Source of the DNA: CBDDFV01 sp965227335
Lineage (GTDB): Bacteria; Planctomycetota; Phycisphaerae; Phycisphaerales; SM1A02
DNA: 64,000 nt
Direction: 5' to 3'
Assembly (NCBI GenBank): GCA_965227335.1
Contig: CBDDFV010000008.1
Location: 62,001 to 126,000, forward strand
The stretch's first letter is position 1; every line of letters starts with the position of its first letter. A model generated the notes under the pieces. It was not told the origin of the DNA and made no database searches. It saw only the letters and a program-made list of their open reading frames with translations. Of this stretch, positions 33,221 through 42,137 are shown piece by piece. A program made the translations under genes and the position numbers.

Positions 33221-34057
33221 TCACGCCGGCCCGTTGAACGGCGCCGCGCCGTAATCCGCCTTGTACTCCACCCGCTCGATCGATCGCGCGCGACCGGTGG
33301 CCTGGTTGACCTTCACCACGACGCCGCACATCGATTCCTCGCCCGCGCCGACCGGAAACGGCACATGCGCGGCGGTGGTCATATGCCGCACCACCGACTC
33401 CACGTCCCGGCCGATGATCGAGTGGTACGGTCCGCACATCCCCACATCGGTGATGAACGCGGTTCCCTTCGGCAGTACGCGGGCGTCGGCGGTGGGGACG
33501 TGGGTGTGCGTCCCGAGGACCGCCGCGACGCGTCCGTCGAGATGATGCGCGAGCGCGATCTTCTCGCTCGTCGCCTCCATGTGCGCTTCGACGATGACGG
33601 TGGCGTCGCGTTCGGGGAGCGTGTCGAGGAACTGGTCGACGGTTTCGAACGGATCGTTCGCGGGCATCGAGAAGAAGACGCGTCCGAGGACGGTGACGAC
33701 GAAGACGCTGCGGGTGCGATCGCCGGCGGGCGGGATCCGCAGGAAGCGTTTGCCGAGCGCGCGGGACGACAGGTTGGCGGGTCGGGCGACGGGGGCGTCG
33801 GCCTGTTCGAGGAGGGGCAGAATCTTGCCGTCACGGTAGGCGTGATCGCCGAGGGTCATCGCATCGACGCCGGCGTTCCGGAGGCGGTCGTAGATCGACG
33901 GCGAGAGGCCGGAGCCGGACCGCGCGTTCTCAGCGTTCGCGATGACGAGGTCGGGCGTGTGGTCGGCGCGCAGGGCGGGGAGTTGCTGCTCCACGACGCG
34001 TCGGCCGGGCGTCCCGACGATGTCGCCGAGGAACGCGAGGGTGAGATCGGGGGCCAT
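33221..34057 (-). CDS. YmdB-like metallophosphoesterase
   Basis: Members of this family are metal-dependent phosphodiesterases; Bacillus YmdB hydrolyses cyclic nucleotides and affects biofilm and motility decisions. The 278-residue protein shows FLGDIVGTPGR, IANAENARSGSGLS, VEAHMEATSEK and GTHTHVPTADARVLPKGTAFI, which is the family signature with most metal ligands. One difference stands out: the usual GNH motif reads LGDHAYRD, with Asp in place of Asn. It is divergent from the DUF3553 gene across a 361-bp gap. Confidence 0.9.
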   Translation of the reverse strand: MAPDLTLAFLGDIVGTPGRRVVEQQLPALRADHTPDLVIANAENARSGSGLSPSIYDRLRNAGVDAMTLGDHAYRDGKILPLLEQADAPVARPANLSSRALGKRFLRIPPAGDRTRSVFVVTVLGRVFFSMPANDPFETVDQFLDTLPERDATVIVEAHMEATSEKIALAHHLDGRVAAVLGTHTHVPTADARVLPKGTAFITDVGMCGPYHSIIGRDVESVVRHMTTAAHVPFPVGAGEESMCGVVVKVNQATGRARSIERVEYKADYGAAPFNGPA

Positions 34058-34418
34058 GGGGGCCTTTCAGGCTGGCGGCGGGACGCAATCGAGACCGGAG
34101 AGGGCCCATGCGCCGGGCGGATTCGGTATACTACTCGGGTTCTCGCGTTTCGACGCTCGTACACGGTCGACGCCGGCTCCGGCCCGCGACTCGACCTGTC
34201 CCCGGGCTCCGGCGGGACCAGCGGCATCGCAGTTTCGTCCGGCTTCCCGGCGCCCGTGCGGCGGCGAGAGGTCCGCGAATCAGGGCGGTCCCGTTTGTCC
34301 GCCAGGGCCGCCCCCGCGAGCCGGCCGCGTGAACACGCCTGGTGTTCGAATCCAGCGCTCGACCTCGAGACATCGACACGCGGCGGCCCTCCGGTCGCGG
34401 CGGTGGAGCCATCTGCCA
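34058..34418. other. 361-bp divergent intergenic region
   Basis: This gap lies between the YmdB-like gene (minus) and the DUF3553 gene (plus) and so should hold both promoters. The only clear element is TATACT at 34127-34132. A short frame at 34108-34332 is Arg/Pro-rich, has no ribosome site and is probably not coding. I see no tRNA, riboswitch or repeat in it. Confidence 0.5.
34127..34132 (+). promoter_or_regulatory. -10-like box TATACT in the YmdB/DUF3553 divergent gap
   Basis: TATACT in the context ATTCGGTATACTACTCG would give a leader of about 285 nt for the gene at 34419. The box is close to palindromic (AGTATACC on the other strand) and could serve either direction. No -35 is evident. 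Confidence 0.35.
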
Positions 34419-35066
34419 ATGACGGCGCATGCGTATAGTTTCGGCGACCGCGTTCGCCACGTCACCCGCCCCGAATGGGGGGTCGGCGATGTCGTTCGCG
34501 TCGAACGGTTCACCAAGGACGGCGAGGCCCGGGTCAAGCTCTCCATCCGCTTCCCCAGCGAGGGGCTCAAGACGCTGAGCGTTCCGCCCGCCCCGATCGA
34601 GCACTGCACGAACGGCGCGGCCGAGCATCACGATGCGCCCGCCCCGCGGGCGTCCGGATCCGACACCGATCCTCAGTGGGACCGCATCGATCAGGACGGC
34701 TGGCTCGGGGAGATCGCGAAGAAGAAGACCGCGGAGGCCATCACGGAGATCCCGCAGGAGGCCCGCGATCCGTTTCGGACGCTGGAGCAGCGTCTCCGGT
34801 TCACGCTGGGGCTGTACCGGTTCTCCAAGCAGGATCGCTCGCTCGTCGCGTGGGCGGTGGCCCAGACGGGCATGGACGACCCGCTGACACGGTACTCCCG
34901 TCCGGAGCTGGAGCAGTTCTTCGATCGCTGGTCGTACGAGCGGGACGTCCAGCTCAAGCGGCTGCTCGACGAAGCGCGGCATGAGCAGGGGATGGTCCGG
35001 AAATGCGTCGCCGACGCCGCGCCTGATGCGCAACGCGCGGTGCGTCGTTTCAACGGCGGACGTTGA
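34419..35066 (+). CDS. DUF3553 (CarD-like N-terminal) protein
   Basis: The ATG at 34419 is used because the conserved part begins at once: FGDRVRHVTRPEWGVGDVVRVE, then KLSIRFPSEGLKTLSVP. This short beta-barrel resembles the DUF3553 domain, related in shape to CarD/Mfd RNA-polymerase-interacting modules. The rest (about 85-215) is helical and charged: FRTLEQRLRFTLGLYRFSKQDRSLVAWAV and SRPELEQFFDRWSYERD. A role in transcription is a guess from the domain only. It is 200 bp upstream of the small coiled-coil gene in the same direction. Confidence 0.75.
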   Translation: MTAHAYSFGDRVRHVTRPEWGVGDVVRVERFTKDGEARVKLSIRFPSEGLKTLSVPPAPIEHCTNGAAEHHDAPAPRASGSDTDPQWDRIDQDGWLGEIAKKKTAEAITEIPQEARDPFRTLEQRLRFTLGLYRFSKQDRSLVAWAVAQTGMDDPLTRYSRPELEQFFDRWSYERDVQLKRLLDEARHEQGMVRKCVADAAPDAQRAVRRFNGGR

Positions 35067-35266
35067 CCTCACGCCACATCCGGCAGAACCGGGGACGGGC
35101 GATCGAGCGATCGTCCGGGAATGTCGGCGCGCGCGGATCGGGAGGGCGGATTCGGCGGTTTGGCACGCGAGTGCGCGCCGGCGGGCCGCGCCTTGCATTT
35201 CTTTCCTGCACAACCCAAGACACGAGGCGACCCCCGACGGATCGCCGCAGGAGAGGACAGATCTCA

Positions 35267-35590
35267 ATGGACGAGCAGACCTTCCAGACGAAGTTCAACG
35301 AACTGCTGGCGAAGATCAAGGAGCTTCCGGACAACCATCGCGACCGCCTCGAGCAGGTGGCGGAAGAGACCCGGGCCCGGCGCGACCGGATTCAGGCGTC
35401 GGTGGCGGAGCTGCAGGAATCGCTCGACTACCTTCGTCTGAGCGTCAAGTACCTGGTGTTCGATCTGGAAGCGACGCGGCGTGAGAACGCCTACCTCCGG
35501 AAGCTCGTGGAAGCCGCGAACGAGCGGCGGGCCCGGAGCGAGTCGGACGACATTGAGGATGACTTCGACGGCAACGAACTCAACGACTGA
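35267..35590 (+). CDS. Small coiled-coil protein of unknown function
   Basis: The ATG at 35267 has CAGGAGAGG upstream. The 107-residue product is almost wholly helical: residues 1-45 (FQTKFNELLAKIKELPDNHRD), then a heptad stretch with the unusual segment LDYLRLSVKYLVFDLEATRREN (split here for reading as LDYLRLSVKYL and VFDLEATRREN), and an acidic tail (SDDIEDDFDGNE). The middle segment appears highly constrained in composition, suggesting a conserved interaction surface. There is no signal peptide. A strong terminator follows. Function is unknown. Confidence 0.7.
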   Translation: MDEQTFQTKFNELLAKIKELPDNHRDRLEQVAEETRARRDRIQASVAELQESLDYLRLSVKYLVFDLEATRRENAYLRKLVEAANERRARSESDDIEDDFDGNELND

Positions 35591-35733
35591 ACCCCCGTCT
35601 CCCGACGGATTGACAGACTGACTTCAGGAACGACTGACTGACTCCCTGGTTTCCGCGGTCCTTCGGAAACATTCCCGATCTCCCGTTCCTTCCCTGGCCC
35701 CGGACTTCCCACCCGGGCGCCGACTGTCCCCCG

Positions 35734-35772
35734 GACGACCCCGCGTTCTCCCGCGCGGGGTTGTCGCTTTTT
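35734..35772 (+). terminator. Rho-independent terminator
   Basis: GACGACCCCGCG (35734-35745) pairs with CGCGGGGTTGTC (35754-35765) with one G-T wobble and an 8-nt loop, followed by five T at 35768-35772. It ends the coiled-coil gene and lies before the convergent kinase gene. Confidence 0.8.
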
Positions 35773-35785
35773 GGGGGGCGTGCGG

Positions 35786-38700
35786 TCAGGCGTCCGACGG
35801 CGGGGCGGCGCGTTCGGCCCAGTGGGCGGCGATCGTCTCTTCGCCCGCCGCCTCGGCGAGTTCGGACAGCACGCGGGCGAAGCCGAGCGTCTTGAAGTGG
35901 GAGGGACCGTGCTGGTCGAGGTACTGGAGCCAGTAGGTTTCGAGGGCGTCGGCGTGCTGATCCCAGTTCCCCAGCCCCGCCTCCGCCGCGAGACGCCAGC
36001 TCTCGGCTTCCGTGAGCGCGAAGTGATCCGCGGGAAGGCGCCGCCGGCGAATCTCGAGACACCGGGCGAACAGGGACGCCGCCTCCGCCACGCGATCGGT
36101 CTCCACGCAGATCCGGGCGACTTCGTACATCGACGACGCCGCCCCGAGGTGATCCGGGCCGAGGGTGCGGATGCGTCCCTCGAGCGCGCGTCGGACTTCC
36201 GCCTCACCGGCGACCGGATCGCCGTGCTGGTACATCGTGACGCCGACGTTGTTGGTCGCCGTCAGCACGTCCGGATGATCCGCGTGGTGCTTGCGTTCAA
36301 GACTGTCGCGGACGTCGAGGAGGTCGGCGATCGCGTCCTCGTACTGGCCGGTGCGGACGCGGAAGATCGCGAGGTTGTTCCGGATCGAGAGCACGAGGGA
36401 GTGGTCCTCGCCGTGGAGGTCGATCGCCTGGGGAAGCTTCGCCTCCAGCAGCTCCACCGCCCGCTCGAAGTCGCCGAACTCCGACAGGAGTCCCGCGTAG
36501 TTCGCGGTGACGATGATGAGATTCTGGTGCCCGGGACCCCACCAGTCCTCGGCAAGGGCGACCGCATCCTCGAAGAGCGTGCGGGCGCCCTCCCGGTCGT
36601 CGAGCTTCGCCCGCAACCGGGCGAGACGATCCATGGCGATGATGATCCTCAGATCGCGCGGCTCGGACGTCGCCCGCCGGATCGCGAGGGCGCGGGTGTA
36701 GTACGTCTCCGATTCCATGAACTCGCCCTGCTCCTCGAGCGCCGACGCGAGATTCAGGAATGACGCCGCCTGACGCGGATGATCCGGCTCGAAGAAGTAC
36801 GCGTTTCCCTCGACCGCCTTCCGGAGCACCGCCTCCGCTTTCTCCCACTGACCCATCTGGAGGTAGAGCGATCCGAGGTTGTTGTACGACTCTGTCGCCT
36901 CCAGGTCCGGCTCCCCGAACAGGGCGATCCGGATGTCCAGCGCGCGTCGATGGGTGTCCTCGGCTTCGGCGTAGCGTTCGAGATTCTGCAGCAGGATGCC
37001 GTAGTTGGAGAGGGCGGTCGCGAGCCCCGCGGAGTCGCCTTCGAACGTCTCGATGCTCGCGATGGCGCCCTTGAACAGGGATTCCGCTTCTTCGGGATCG
37101 CCCCCGCGGGTCAGCGCCGTGGCGAGCTGAACCTGCACCTGGGCGACGAAACCGTCCCGCGGTTCGTCCGGCGTCGCCGCCAGCGCCGACCGAAGATACG
37201 GAATCGCCTCTTCGTACCGTCCCGCGGACCGATACGCGTAGCCGAGTTCGTACTCCACATCGGCGATCTTGCGTCGGTCCTCCGGCGTGTGCTCCCGGTA
37301 CAGGGCGAGCGCCCGCTCGAGATGGGTCATCGACTTGCCGTACTGGTGCAGATTGGCGCAGGTCTGACCGACGATGAACCGCACGCGGGCCTCGATCAGG
37401 GGCTCGTCCGCCAACTCGGCGATCTGCGACTCCGCCGCCTCGATCACGTTCGCGACCGATGCGTCCGGACCGTAACGCAGATAGGGGTTCACGGAGCCGA
37501 TCATCCCGTGCATGAAGCCCGACACCGCGTTCGCCTCCCGGGCGGCGTCGTCCGCGATCTCCTGGGCGGTGCGCGCCTCCGACTCCGCCTTCTGCGCGGC
37601 GGCCAGACGCATCTCCGCCAGCCCCGCGTTCCGAGCCGCGGCCCGCCAGCCCGCTCCGGCGATGACGACGCCCGCGACGAGCGTGACGAAGAGCGCGGCG
37701 AGCGTCACCGCCGCCGCGCGGTTGCGACGGGCGAGTTTGCGCAACTGGTAGATCGCACTGGGGGAGCGAGCCACGATGGGTTCATCGTTCAGGTGTCGTT
37801 CGATGTCGGTCTGCAGGGCCGCGCACGAGGCGTAGCGACGGTCGGGATCGCGGGCGAGGGCGGTGGCGGTGATGATGTCGAGGTCGCCGCGCAGTTCCGG
37901 ATGCACCGACGCGAGCGAGGTCGGGTCGTCAGCGCTGATGATCCGCATCGCTTCGGGCAGGGGTCGGCCCGCGACGTCGAAGGGGAGTCGGCCCGCGAGC
38001 AGTTCGAACAGGATGACGCCGAGGGCGTAGACATCGGACCGCGTATCGACCGCTTCCGGATCGCCCGAAAGCTGCTCGGGACTCATGTACGGCGCGGTGC
38101 CGATGAGCTGTCCGACCTGCGTGTGGAGCGTCGTCGCCTGGATGTCCGCTTCGGTCGAACGAGCCACGCCGAAGTCGAGCACGTGCGGCCCGCACTCCGC
38201 ATCAATCAGAATGTTCGAGGGCTTCAGATCGCGATGGATCACGCCGTGCTGGTGGGCGTGCTGCACCGCGCGGCAGATCTCGACGAACACGCCCAGCTTC
38301 GTCCGCACGTCCGGCTCCGTCGTCGCCACCCAGCGCGAGAGCGGCAGGCCGTCGACGTACTCCATCACGAAATAGGGCGTCGGGCCCTCCGGCGCCTCCA
38401 CCACGCCCGCGTCGAAGATCCGGGCAATGGACGGATGGTTCAGTCGACCGAGAACCTCCGTCTCGTGCTCGAAGCGGCGACGAAGACCCGGCGACATCAG
38501 ACCCGCCCGCATCACCTTGATCGCCACCGTCCGGCGCGGCGCCGTCTGCTCGGCGCGATACACCACGCCCATGCCGCCCACGCCGATCCGCTCGAGAATC
38601 CGGTACGGCCCGATCGTCTCCGGCGTCGACCCCGGCGGACCGGGCGGCGGCGTCGCGGATTCAAGCGAATCCCGCAGCGACTGCGCGACCCCGGCGGCCG

Positions 38701-38875
38701 CGGCCGCCATGTCGATCACCGGCGCATCGTGATGGGTCAGCAGCGCTTCGACATCGCGCCGCAGTTCAACGTCATCGGCGCAGAGTTCATCGAGCAACTG
38801 CGTGCGCTCCGCCACGGGCGCATCGCACACCGCGAGGAAGACCTCCCGGAGGCGTTGCTCGTGCGCGTCCGTCAT
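35786..38875 (-). CDS. Membrane Ser/Thr protein kinase with TPR array
   Basis: The 1029-residue protein begins with the planctomycete-type leader (LREVFLAVCDAPVAERTQLL, ending LLTHHDAP). The kinase domain (about 88-355) has GVGGMGVVYRAE, catalytic Lys120, HRDLKPSN (Asp216) and DFG (Asp234), so it should be active. A membrane segment follows near 390-415 (TLAALFVTLVAGVVIAGAGW), then a coiled-coil and about ten TPR units (about 480-930; for example YNNLGSLYLQMGQWEKAEAVL). The kinase is thus inside and the TPRs on the other side of the membrane. Its ATG overlaps the sigma factor stop by 4 bp, so the two are produced together. Confidence 0.93.
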   Translation of the reverse strand: MTDAHEQRLREVFLAVCDAPVAERTQLLDELCADDVELRRDVEALLTHHDAPVIDMAAAAAGVAQSLRDSLESATPPPGPPGSTPETIGPYRILERIGVGGMGVVYRAEQTAPRRTVAIKVMRAGLMSPGLRRRFEHETEVLGRLNHPSIARIFDAGVVEAPEGPTPYFVMEYVDGLPLSRWVATTEPDVRTKLGVFVEICRAVQHAHQHGVIHRDLKPSNILIDAECGPHVLDFGVARSTEADIQATTLHTQVGQLIGTAPYMSPEQLSGDPEAVDTRSDVYALGVILFELLAGRLPFDVAGRPLPEAMRIISADDPTSLASVHPELRGDLDIITATALARDPDRRYASCAALQTDIERHLNDEPIVARSPSAIYQLRKLARRNRAAAVTLAALFVTLVAGVVIAGAGWRAAARNAGLAEMRLAAAQKAESEARTAQEIADDAAREANAVSGFMHGMIGSVNPYLRYGPDASVANVIEAAESQIAELADEPLIEARVRFIVGQTCANLHQYGKSMTHLERALALYREHTPEDRRKIADVEYELGYAYRSAGRYEEAIPYLRSALAATPDEPRDGFVAQVQVQLATALTRGGDPEEAESLFKGAIASIETFEGDSAGLATALSNYGILLQNLERYAEAEDTHRRALDIRIALFGEPDLEATESYNNLGSLYLQMGQWEKAEAVLRKAVEGNAYFFEPDHPRQAASFLNLASALEEQGEFMESETYYTRALAIRRATSEPRDLRIIIAMDRLARLRAKLDDREGARTLFEDAVALAEDWWGPGHQNLIIVTANYAGLLSEFGDFERAVELLEAKLPQAIDLHGEDHSLVLSIRNNLAIFRVRTGQYEDAIADLLDVRDSLERKHHADHPDVLTATNNVGVTMYQHGDPVAGEAEVRRALEGRIRTLGPDHLGAASSMYEVARICVETDRVAEAASLFARCLEIRRRRLPADHFALTEAESWRLAAEAGLGNWDQHADALETYWLQYLDQHGPSHFKTLGFARVLSELAEAAGEETIAAHWAERAAPPSDA

Positions 38876-39495
38876 GCGGCGTCGGGCCCCTCGCTCAGAA
38901 GCTGCGACAGTCGAGCCCGCGCAAGCTTCCAGTCCAGCTCGACGGTGCGCGGCGAGACGCCGAGCGCGGCGGCGGTCTCGTCGACCGTCATGCCGCCGAA
39001 GATCCGCATCTCCACGATCTTCGCCTGCCGATCATCGGACGCGCCGAGGCGGTCGATCGCCTCGTCAATGGCGAGGATCTGGATGAGGTCGTCCTCCTTG
39101 CCGAGCGTGACCTGATGAAAGTCCACGCGGTGGCCGTCCGGACGCCGCTTCGCACGCGAACGCTTCCGTGCGTGATCGACGAGAATCTGACGCATCGCCC
39201 GCGCCGACACGGCGAAGAAATGCGTGCGGTCGTTGAACGACGCGGCGGACTGATCGACGAGCTTGAGGAACGCCTCGTGTACGAGCGCGGTCGGCTGCAG
39301 CGTGTGATCGGAGCGCTGCCCGCTCATATAGGACGCCGCCAGCGCCCGCAGCTCCGCGTAGACCATCGGCAGCAGAGCGGCGGCGGCGCCGTCCTCGCCC
39401 CGGCCCAGGGCCTGCAGAACGCGGGTTGTCTCGCCAACGGGCTGCATGGAACTCTCCATGTCCGTGCAATTCAGGTGCATCGATATCGTAGCCAT
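38872..39495 (-). CDS. ECF-like RNA polymerase sigma factor
   Basis: The ATG at 39495 follows GGAGG at 5 nt; ATG 39459 and 39447 are later options. The protein matches the planctomycete ECF family with region 2 (LLPMVYAELRALAASYM, LQPTALVHEAFLKL, FFAVSARAMRQILVDHARKR) and region 4 (MRIFGGMTVDETAAALGVSPRTVELDWKLARARL split over the helix-turn-helix). No anti-sigma factor is adjacent; instead the gene overlaps that of a Ser/Thr kinase, a pairing typical of this family. The kinase may regulate the sigma factor or its output. Confidence 0.92.
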   Translation of the reverse strand: MATISMHLNCTDMESSMQPVGETTRVLQALGRGEDGAAAALLPMVYAELRALAASYMSGQRSDHTLQPTALVHEAFLKLVDQSAASFNDRTHFFAVSARAMRQILVDHARKRSRAKRRPDGHRVDFHQVTLGKEDDLIQILAIDEAIDRLGASDDRQAKIVEMRIFGGMTVDETAAALGVSPRTVELDWKLARARLSQLLSEGPDAA

Positions 39496-39620
39496 CGCGG
39501 CCTCCGGAGCCGGGGGGAAATTCCGGCGATCTGACTTCACACGTCGACGGGCGTCGATTCTGGCGGGCCGGGAGGCGTCGGATTGCGACGGGAATGGACA
39601 CGAGGGGCCGGGTCTATCGG

Positions 39621-39626
39621 TATCAT
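39621..39626 (+). promoter_or_regulatory. -10-like box TATCAT upstream of the RRM gene
   Basis: TATCAT in the context CTATCGGTATCATGAGC lies 87 nt before the ATG at 39714. It shares GGTATCAT with three other sites in the window. Confidence 0.45.
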
Positions 39627-39713
39627 GAGCGGACCGATCGCGGTCGGATGGTCGGCCGGGTGCGCCCGACGCCGCCGCGCCGGTTTGTTCCGAGATGGTT
39701 CGAAAGGCTCGTC

Positions 39714-39992
39714 ATGAAGATTTACGTCGGCAACATCAACTTCAAGTCCACCGAGGACACCCTGCGCGATGCGTTTTCGGAGTACGGGGCGGTGGACGAA
39801 GTCGCAATCATCAACGACCGCGAGACCGGGCGTCCCCGGGGATTCGCGTTCGTGACGATGCCGAACGACAGTGAAGCCCAGGCCGCGATCGAAAACCTCA
39901 ACGGCAAGGAAGTCGACGGCCGCACGCTGAACGTGAACGAAGCCCGCGCCCGCACCGAGGGCGGGGGCGGCGGACGGCGCGGCGGCTGGTAA
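39714..39992 (+). CDS. Single-RRM RNA-binding protein
   Basis: The ATG at 39714 follows GAAAGG. The 92-residue protein is one RNA-recognition motif with RNP2 (IYVGNI, residues 3-8) and RNP1 (RGFAFVTM, residues 42-49), then a short Gly/Arg tail (GGGGGRRGGW). Such small RRM proteins in cyanobacteria and other bacteria bind RNA and often respond to cold. The leader of about 85 nt could hold such control, but I see no defined structure. Confidence 0.94.
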   Translation: MKIYVGNINFKSTEDTLRDAFSEYGAVDEVAIINDRETGRPRGFAFVTMPNDSEAQAAIENLNGKEVDGRTLNVNEARARTEGGGGGRRGGW

Positions 39993-40391
39993 CGCCGGGC
40001 GCCGGCCCATCGCCGGTCAATCCAACGTCGTCTCCAACGCCCGATGCGGGGCGGCCCTTGTCGTGTGCGCCGAACGTCTCAAGGCGTTTCCCGCGGCGTC
40101 GCTGGCGGGCGTCGTTCGGACGCAGCCGGCGAGACCGATCGAGATCGGGGCGGATCGCGGCGTGATTACGGCCTGATCATCCTGTTTTCCGGGTTATCGG
40201 CGGCCGAAGTCCGCAAAAACACCCAGATTATCGACGCCGTTGCATCCTTTTCGGGCGCGTGGCGAAGGATTGAGTGAGCGTGACGCTGTTCTGGCGCCGC
40301 TCTGGATGTTGTGGACGCGCGAGTGGGAGGCAGCGTTCCGGGAAGTCTCTGAGCGTGATTCGCATTGACCAGGCCTGAACAGGAGGTTGGT
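39993..40391. other. 399-bp intergenic region without a recognisable gene
   Basis: The stretch between the RRM gene and the ASPIC/FG-GAP gene is GC-rich at its left and more AT-rich at 40180-40230. A frame at 40044-40277 has no ribosome site and no family features. I see no clear promoter, terminator or RNA gene, though the promoter of the gene at 40392 should be here. Confidence 0.5.
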
Positions 40392-42074
40392 ATGTGGTGC
40401 GCGCAGATGGCGTTGATGATGTTCGGAGCGATGACCGCCGCGAGCGTCGCGGGGGCGTCGTGGGGCCAGGTGACATTCGTCGACGACAGCATCGAGGCGG
40501 GAGTCGGGGCGGAGAGCTACGGGCGCGGCGCCGCGATGGTGGATGTGGACGGCGACGGCCGGCTCGATCTCCTGTGCGCCAACGACAACATGCCGAACTT
40601 CTTTTATCGCCAGTTGCACGACGGCTCGTTCGAGCCGGCGGAGGCGTCGTGGCAGATCGACCTGCTGAGCCGGTCGAGCTGGGCGATTCTGGCGGCGGAC
40701 TTCGATAACGACGGCGACAACGATCTCTACTTCGTCAACGGCGGGTTTCCCGGTCAGCCGAATCGGCTGCTGCGTAATGATCTCGCGACGACGGACCGTT
40801 TCACCGACGTCAGCGACGTCGCGGGCGATGCGAATTACAGCCAGCGGAATTTCGGCGGGACGACGCTCGACTACAACCGCGACGGCCGGCTCGACATCTT
40901 CCTGACGAGTCCGTCGGGATCGAACGTGCTGTTGCGCAACGACGGCGATCTGATGTTCACTGACGTTTCGACGGAAGCGGGGGTGTCCATCAGCGGCGCG
41001 TACCGGCACTGCAGCATCGGCGACTACAACAACGACGGCTGGATCGACATCGCGGTGGGCGGATTTCAGGGGGCGAACCGCGTGTTTCGCAACGACGGCG
41101 ACGGGACCTTCACCGAAGTGGCCGCCGCGCTCGGCGTGAGTTCGCCCAATCTCAACTTCGGACTCGTGTTCGAGGACTTCGACAACGACGGCTGGATGGA
41201 TCTGTTCTTGCCGAAGTACCAGTACCAGGATCCGACGACGGGCACGACGGAGTTGTTTCGCAACAACGGCGACGGCACGTTCACCGATCTCTCGGCCGCG
41301 ACCGGGATGACGGCGCAGACGGACATGGGGCACAACACGGGCGATGTCGACGGCGACGGGTATCCGGACATCTTCATCGGGACCGGTCATCCGGGCTACA
41401 CGTCGGACGACGTGCTGTGGCTGATGGGATCGGACGGCGCGGGCGGCTTCACGGCGTCGGATGTCTCCGAGTCGAGCGAGATCACGTCAAGCGGACCGAC
41501 GCGGTGCCACGGGGTCGCGTTCGGTGATTACGACAACGACGGCGACATCGACATCTACACGAACAACGGCGGACCGCCGAGTTCGCCCGATCAGCTGCAG
41601 GAGAACTTCCTGTGGACGAATCAGGGGACGGTCAACACGTGGACGGCCCTGCGGCTCGTCGGCGTCGAGTCGAATCGGACCGCGGTCGGGGCGCGGAGCC
41701 GGGCGATCATGAACTCCGGTCGCGTCGTGCATCGGATGTTGCGGGTCGGCAACGGCTTCGGCAACACCGACAGTCACATCCAGCACTACGGCGTGCTGCC
41801 GGGCGAGGTGGTCCAGCGGATCGAAATCACCTGGCCCAACGGAACGGAGCAGGTGGTGCTGTCGCCGCCGATGCGGGTGGTGACCGAGGTCACGGAAGCC
41901 TCCGGCGAGATCTGCCCGCGAGATTTCAATAATGACGGCGAGGTCAACGCCCCGGATGTCGCCCGCCTGCTCTCGAACTGGGGCACGGACGGTCCAGGCG
42001 ACATCGACGGCGACGAGGTGGTCGACAGCGCCGATCTGATGCTGCTCATCGAGGGCTGGGGCGACTGCGGCTGA
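40392..42074 (+). CDS. Secreted FG-GAP protein with ASPIC/UnbV domain and dockerin-like tail
   Basis: The ATG at 40392 follows AGGAGG at 5 nt and starts a signal peptide (MMFGAMTAASVAGASWG). FG-GAP/VCBS blades fill residues about 30-400, with calcium loops such as DVDGDGRLDL, DFDNDGDNDL and DYDNDGDIDI. The ASPIC/UnbV domain follows (NRTAVGARSRAIMNSGRVVH, GVLPGEVVQRIEITWPNGT), and the end carries two dockerin-like units (DFNNDGEVNAPDVARLL, DIDGDEVVDSADLMLLI). FG-GAP plus ASPIC proteins are common surface proteins in planctomycetes and acidobacteria; their role is unproven. A Cys near the very end (WGDCG) recalls other tails here. Confidence 0.87.
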   Translation: MWCAQMALMMFGAMTAASVAGASWGQVTFVDDSIEAGVGAESYGRGAAMVDVDGDGRLDLLCANDNMPNFFYRQLHDGSFEPAEASWQIDLLSRSSWAILAADFDNDGDNDLYFVNGGFPGQPNRLLRNDLATTDRFTDVSDVAGDANYSQRNFGGTTLDYNRDGRLDIFLTSPSGSNVLLRNDGDLMFTDVSTEAGVSISGAYRHCSIGDYNNDGWIDIAVGGFQGANRVFRNDGDGTFTEVAAALGVSSPNLNFGLVFEDFDNDGWMDLFLPKYQYQDPTTGTTELFRNNGDGTFTDLSAATGMTAQTDMGHNTGDVDGDGYPDIFIGTGHPGYTSDDVLWLMGSDGAGGFTASDVSESSEITSSGPTRCHGVAFGDYDNDGDIDIYTNNGGPPSSPDQLQENFLWTNQGTVNTWTALRLVGVESNRTAVGARSRAIMNSGRVVHRMLRVGNGFGNTDSHIQHYGVLPGEVVQRIEITWPNGTEQVVLSPPMRVVTEVTEASGEICPRDFNNDGEVNAPDVARLLSNWGTDGPGDIDGDEVVDSADLMLLIEGWGDCG

Positions 42075-42100
42075 TTGCATCGGCGACAGGTTCGACGCGG

Positions 42101-42106
42101 TACACT
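42101..42106 (+). promoter_or_regulatory. -10-like box TACACT before the zinc-ribbon membrane protein gene
   Basis: TACACT in the context GACGCGGTACACTGGGG lies 31 nt before the ATG at 42138, close to the stop of the upstream gene. The same box at nearly the same distance precedes the LEA-type gene (56157-56162, minus). Confidence 0.4.
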
Positions 42107-42137
42107 GGGGCGACGCCTTCGCCCCGGGAGCCGCGGC

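Noticed and set aside
34108..34332. Possible 74-codon gene in the YmdB/DUF3553 gap
   Set aside because: Arg/Pro-rich product, no ribosome site, and it covers the likely promoter box at 34127.
31649..34438. A 929-codon plus-strand frame across the dockerin-protein and YmdB-like genes
   Set aside because: It is antisense to two well-supported genes and has no family features.
36779..39115. A 778-codon plus-strand frame opposite the kinase gene
   Set aside because: The minus strand encodes a full kinase and TPR array; the plus frame is Arg-rich noise.
40044..40277. Possible 77-codon gene before the ASPIC/FG-GAP gene
   Set aside because: No ribosome site and no protein-like pattern; probably intergenic sequence.
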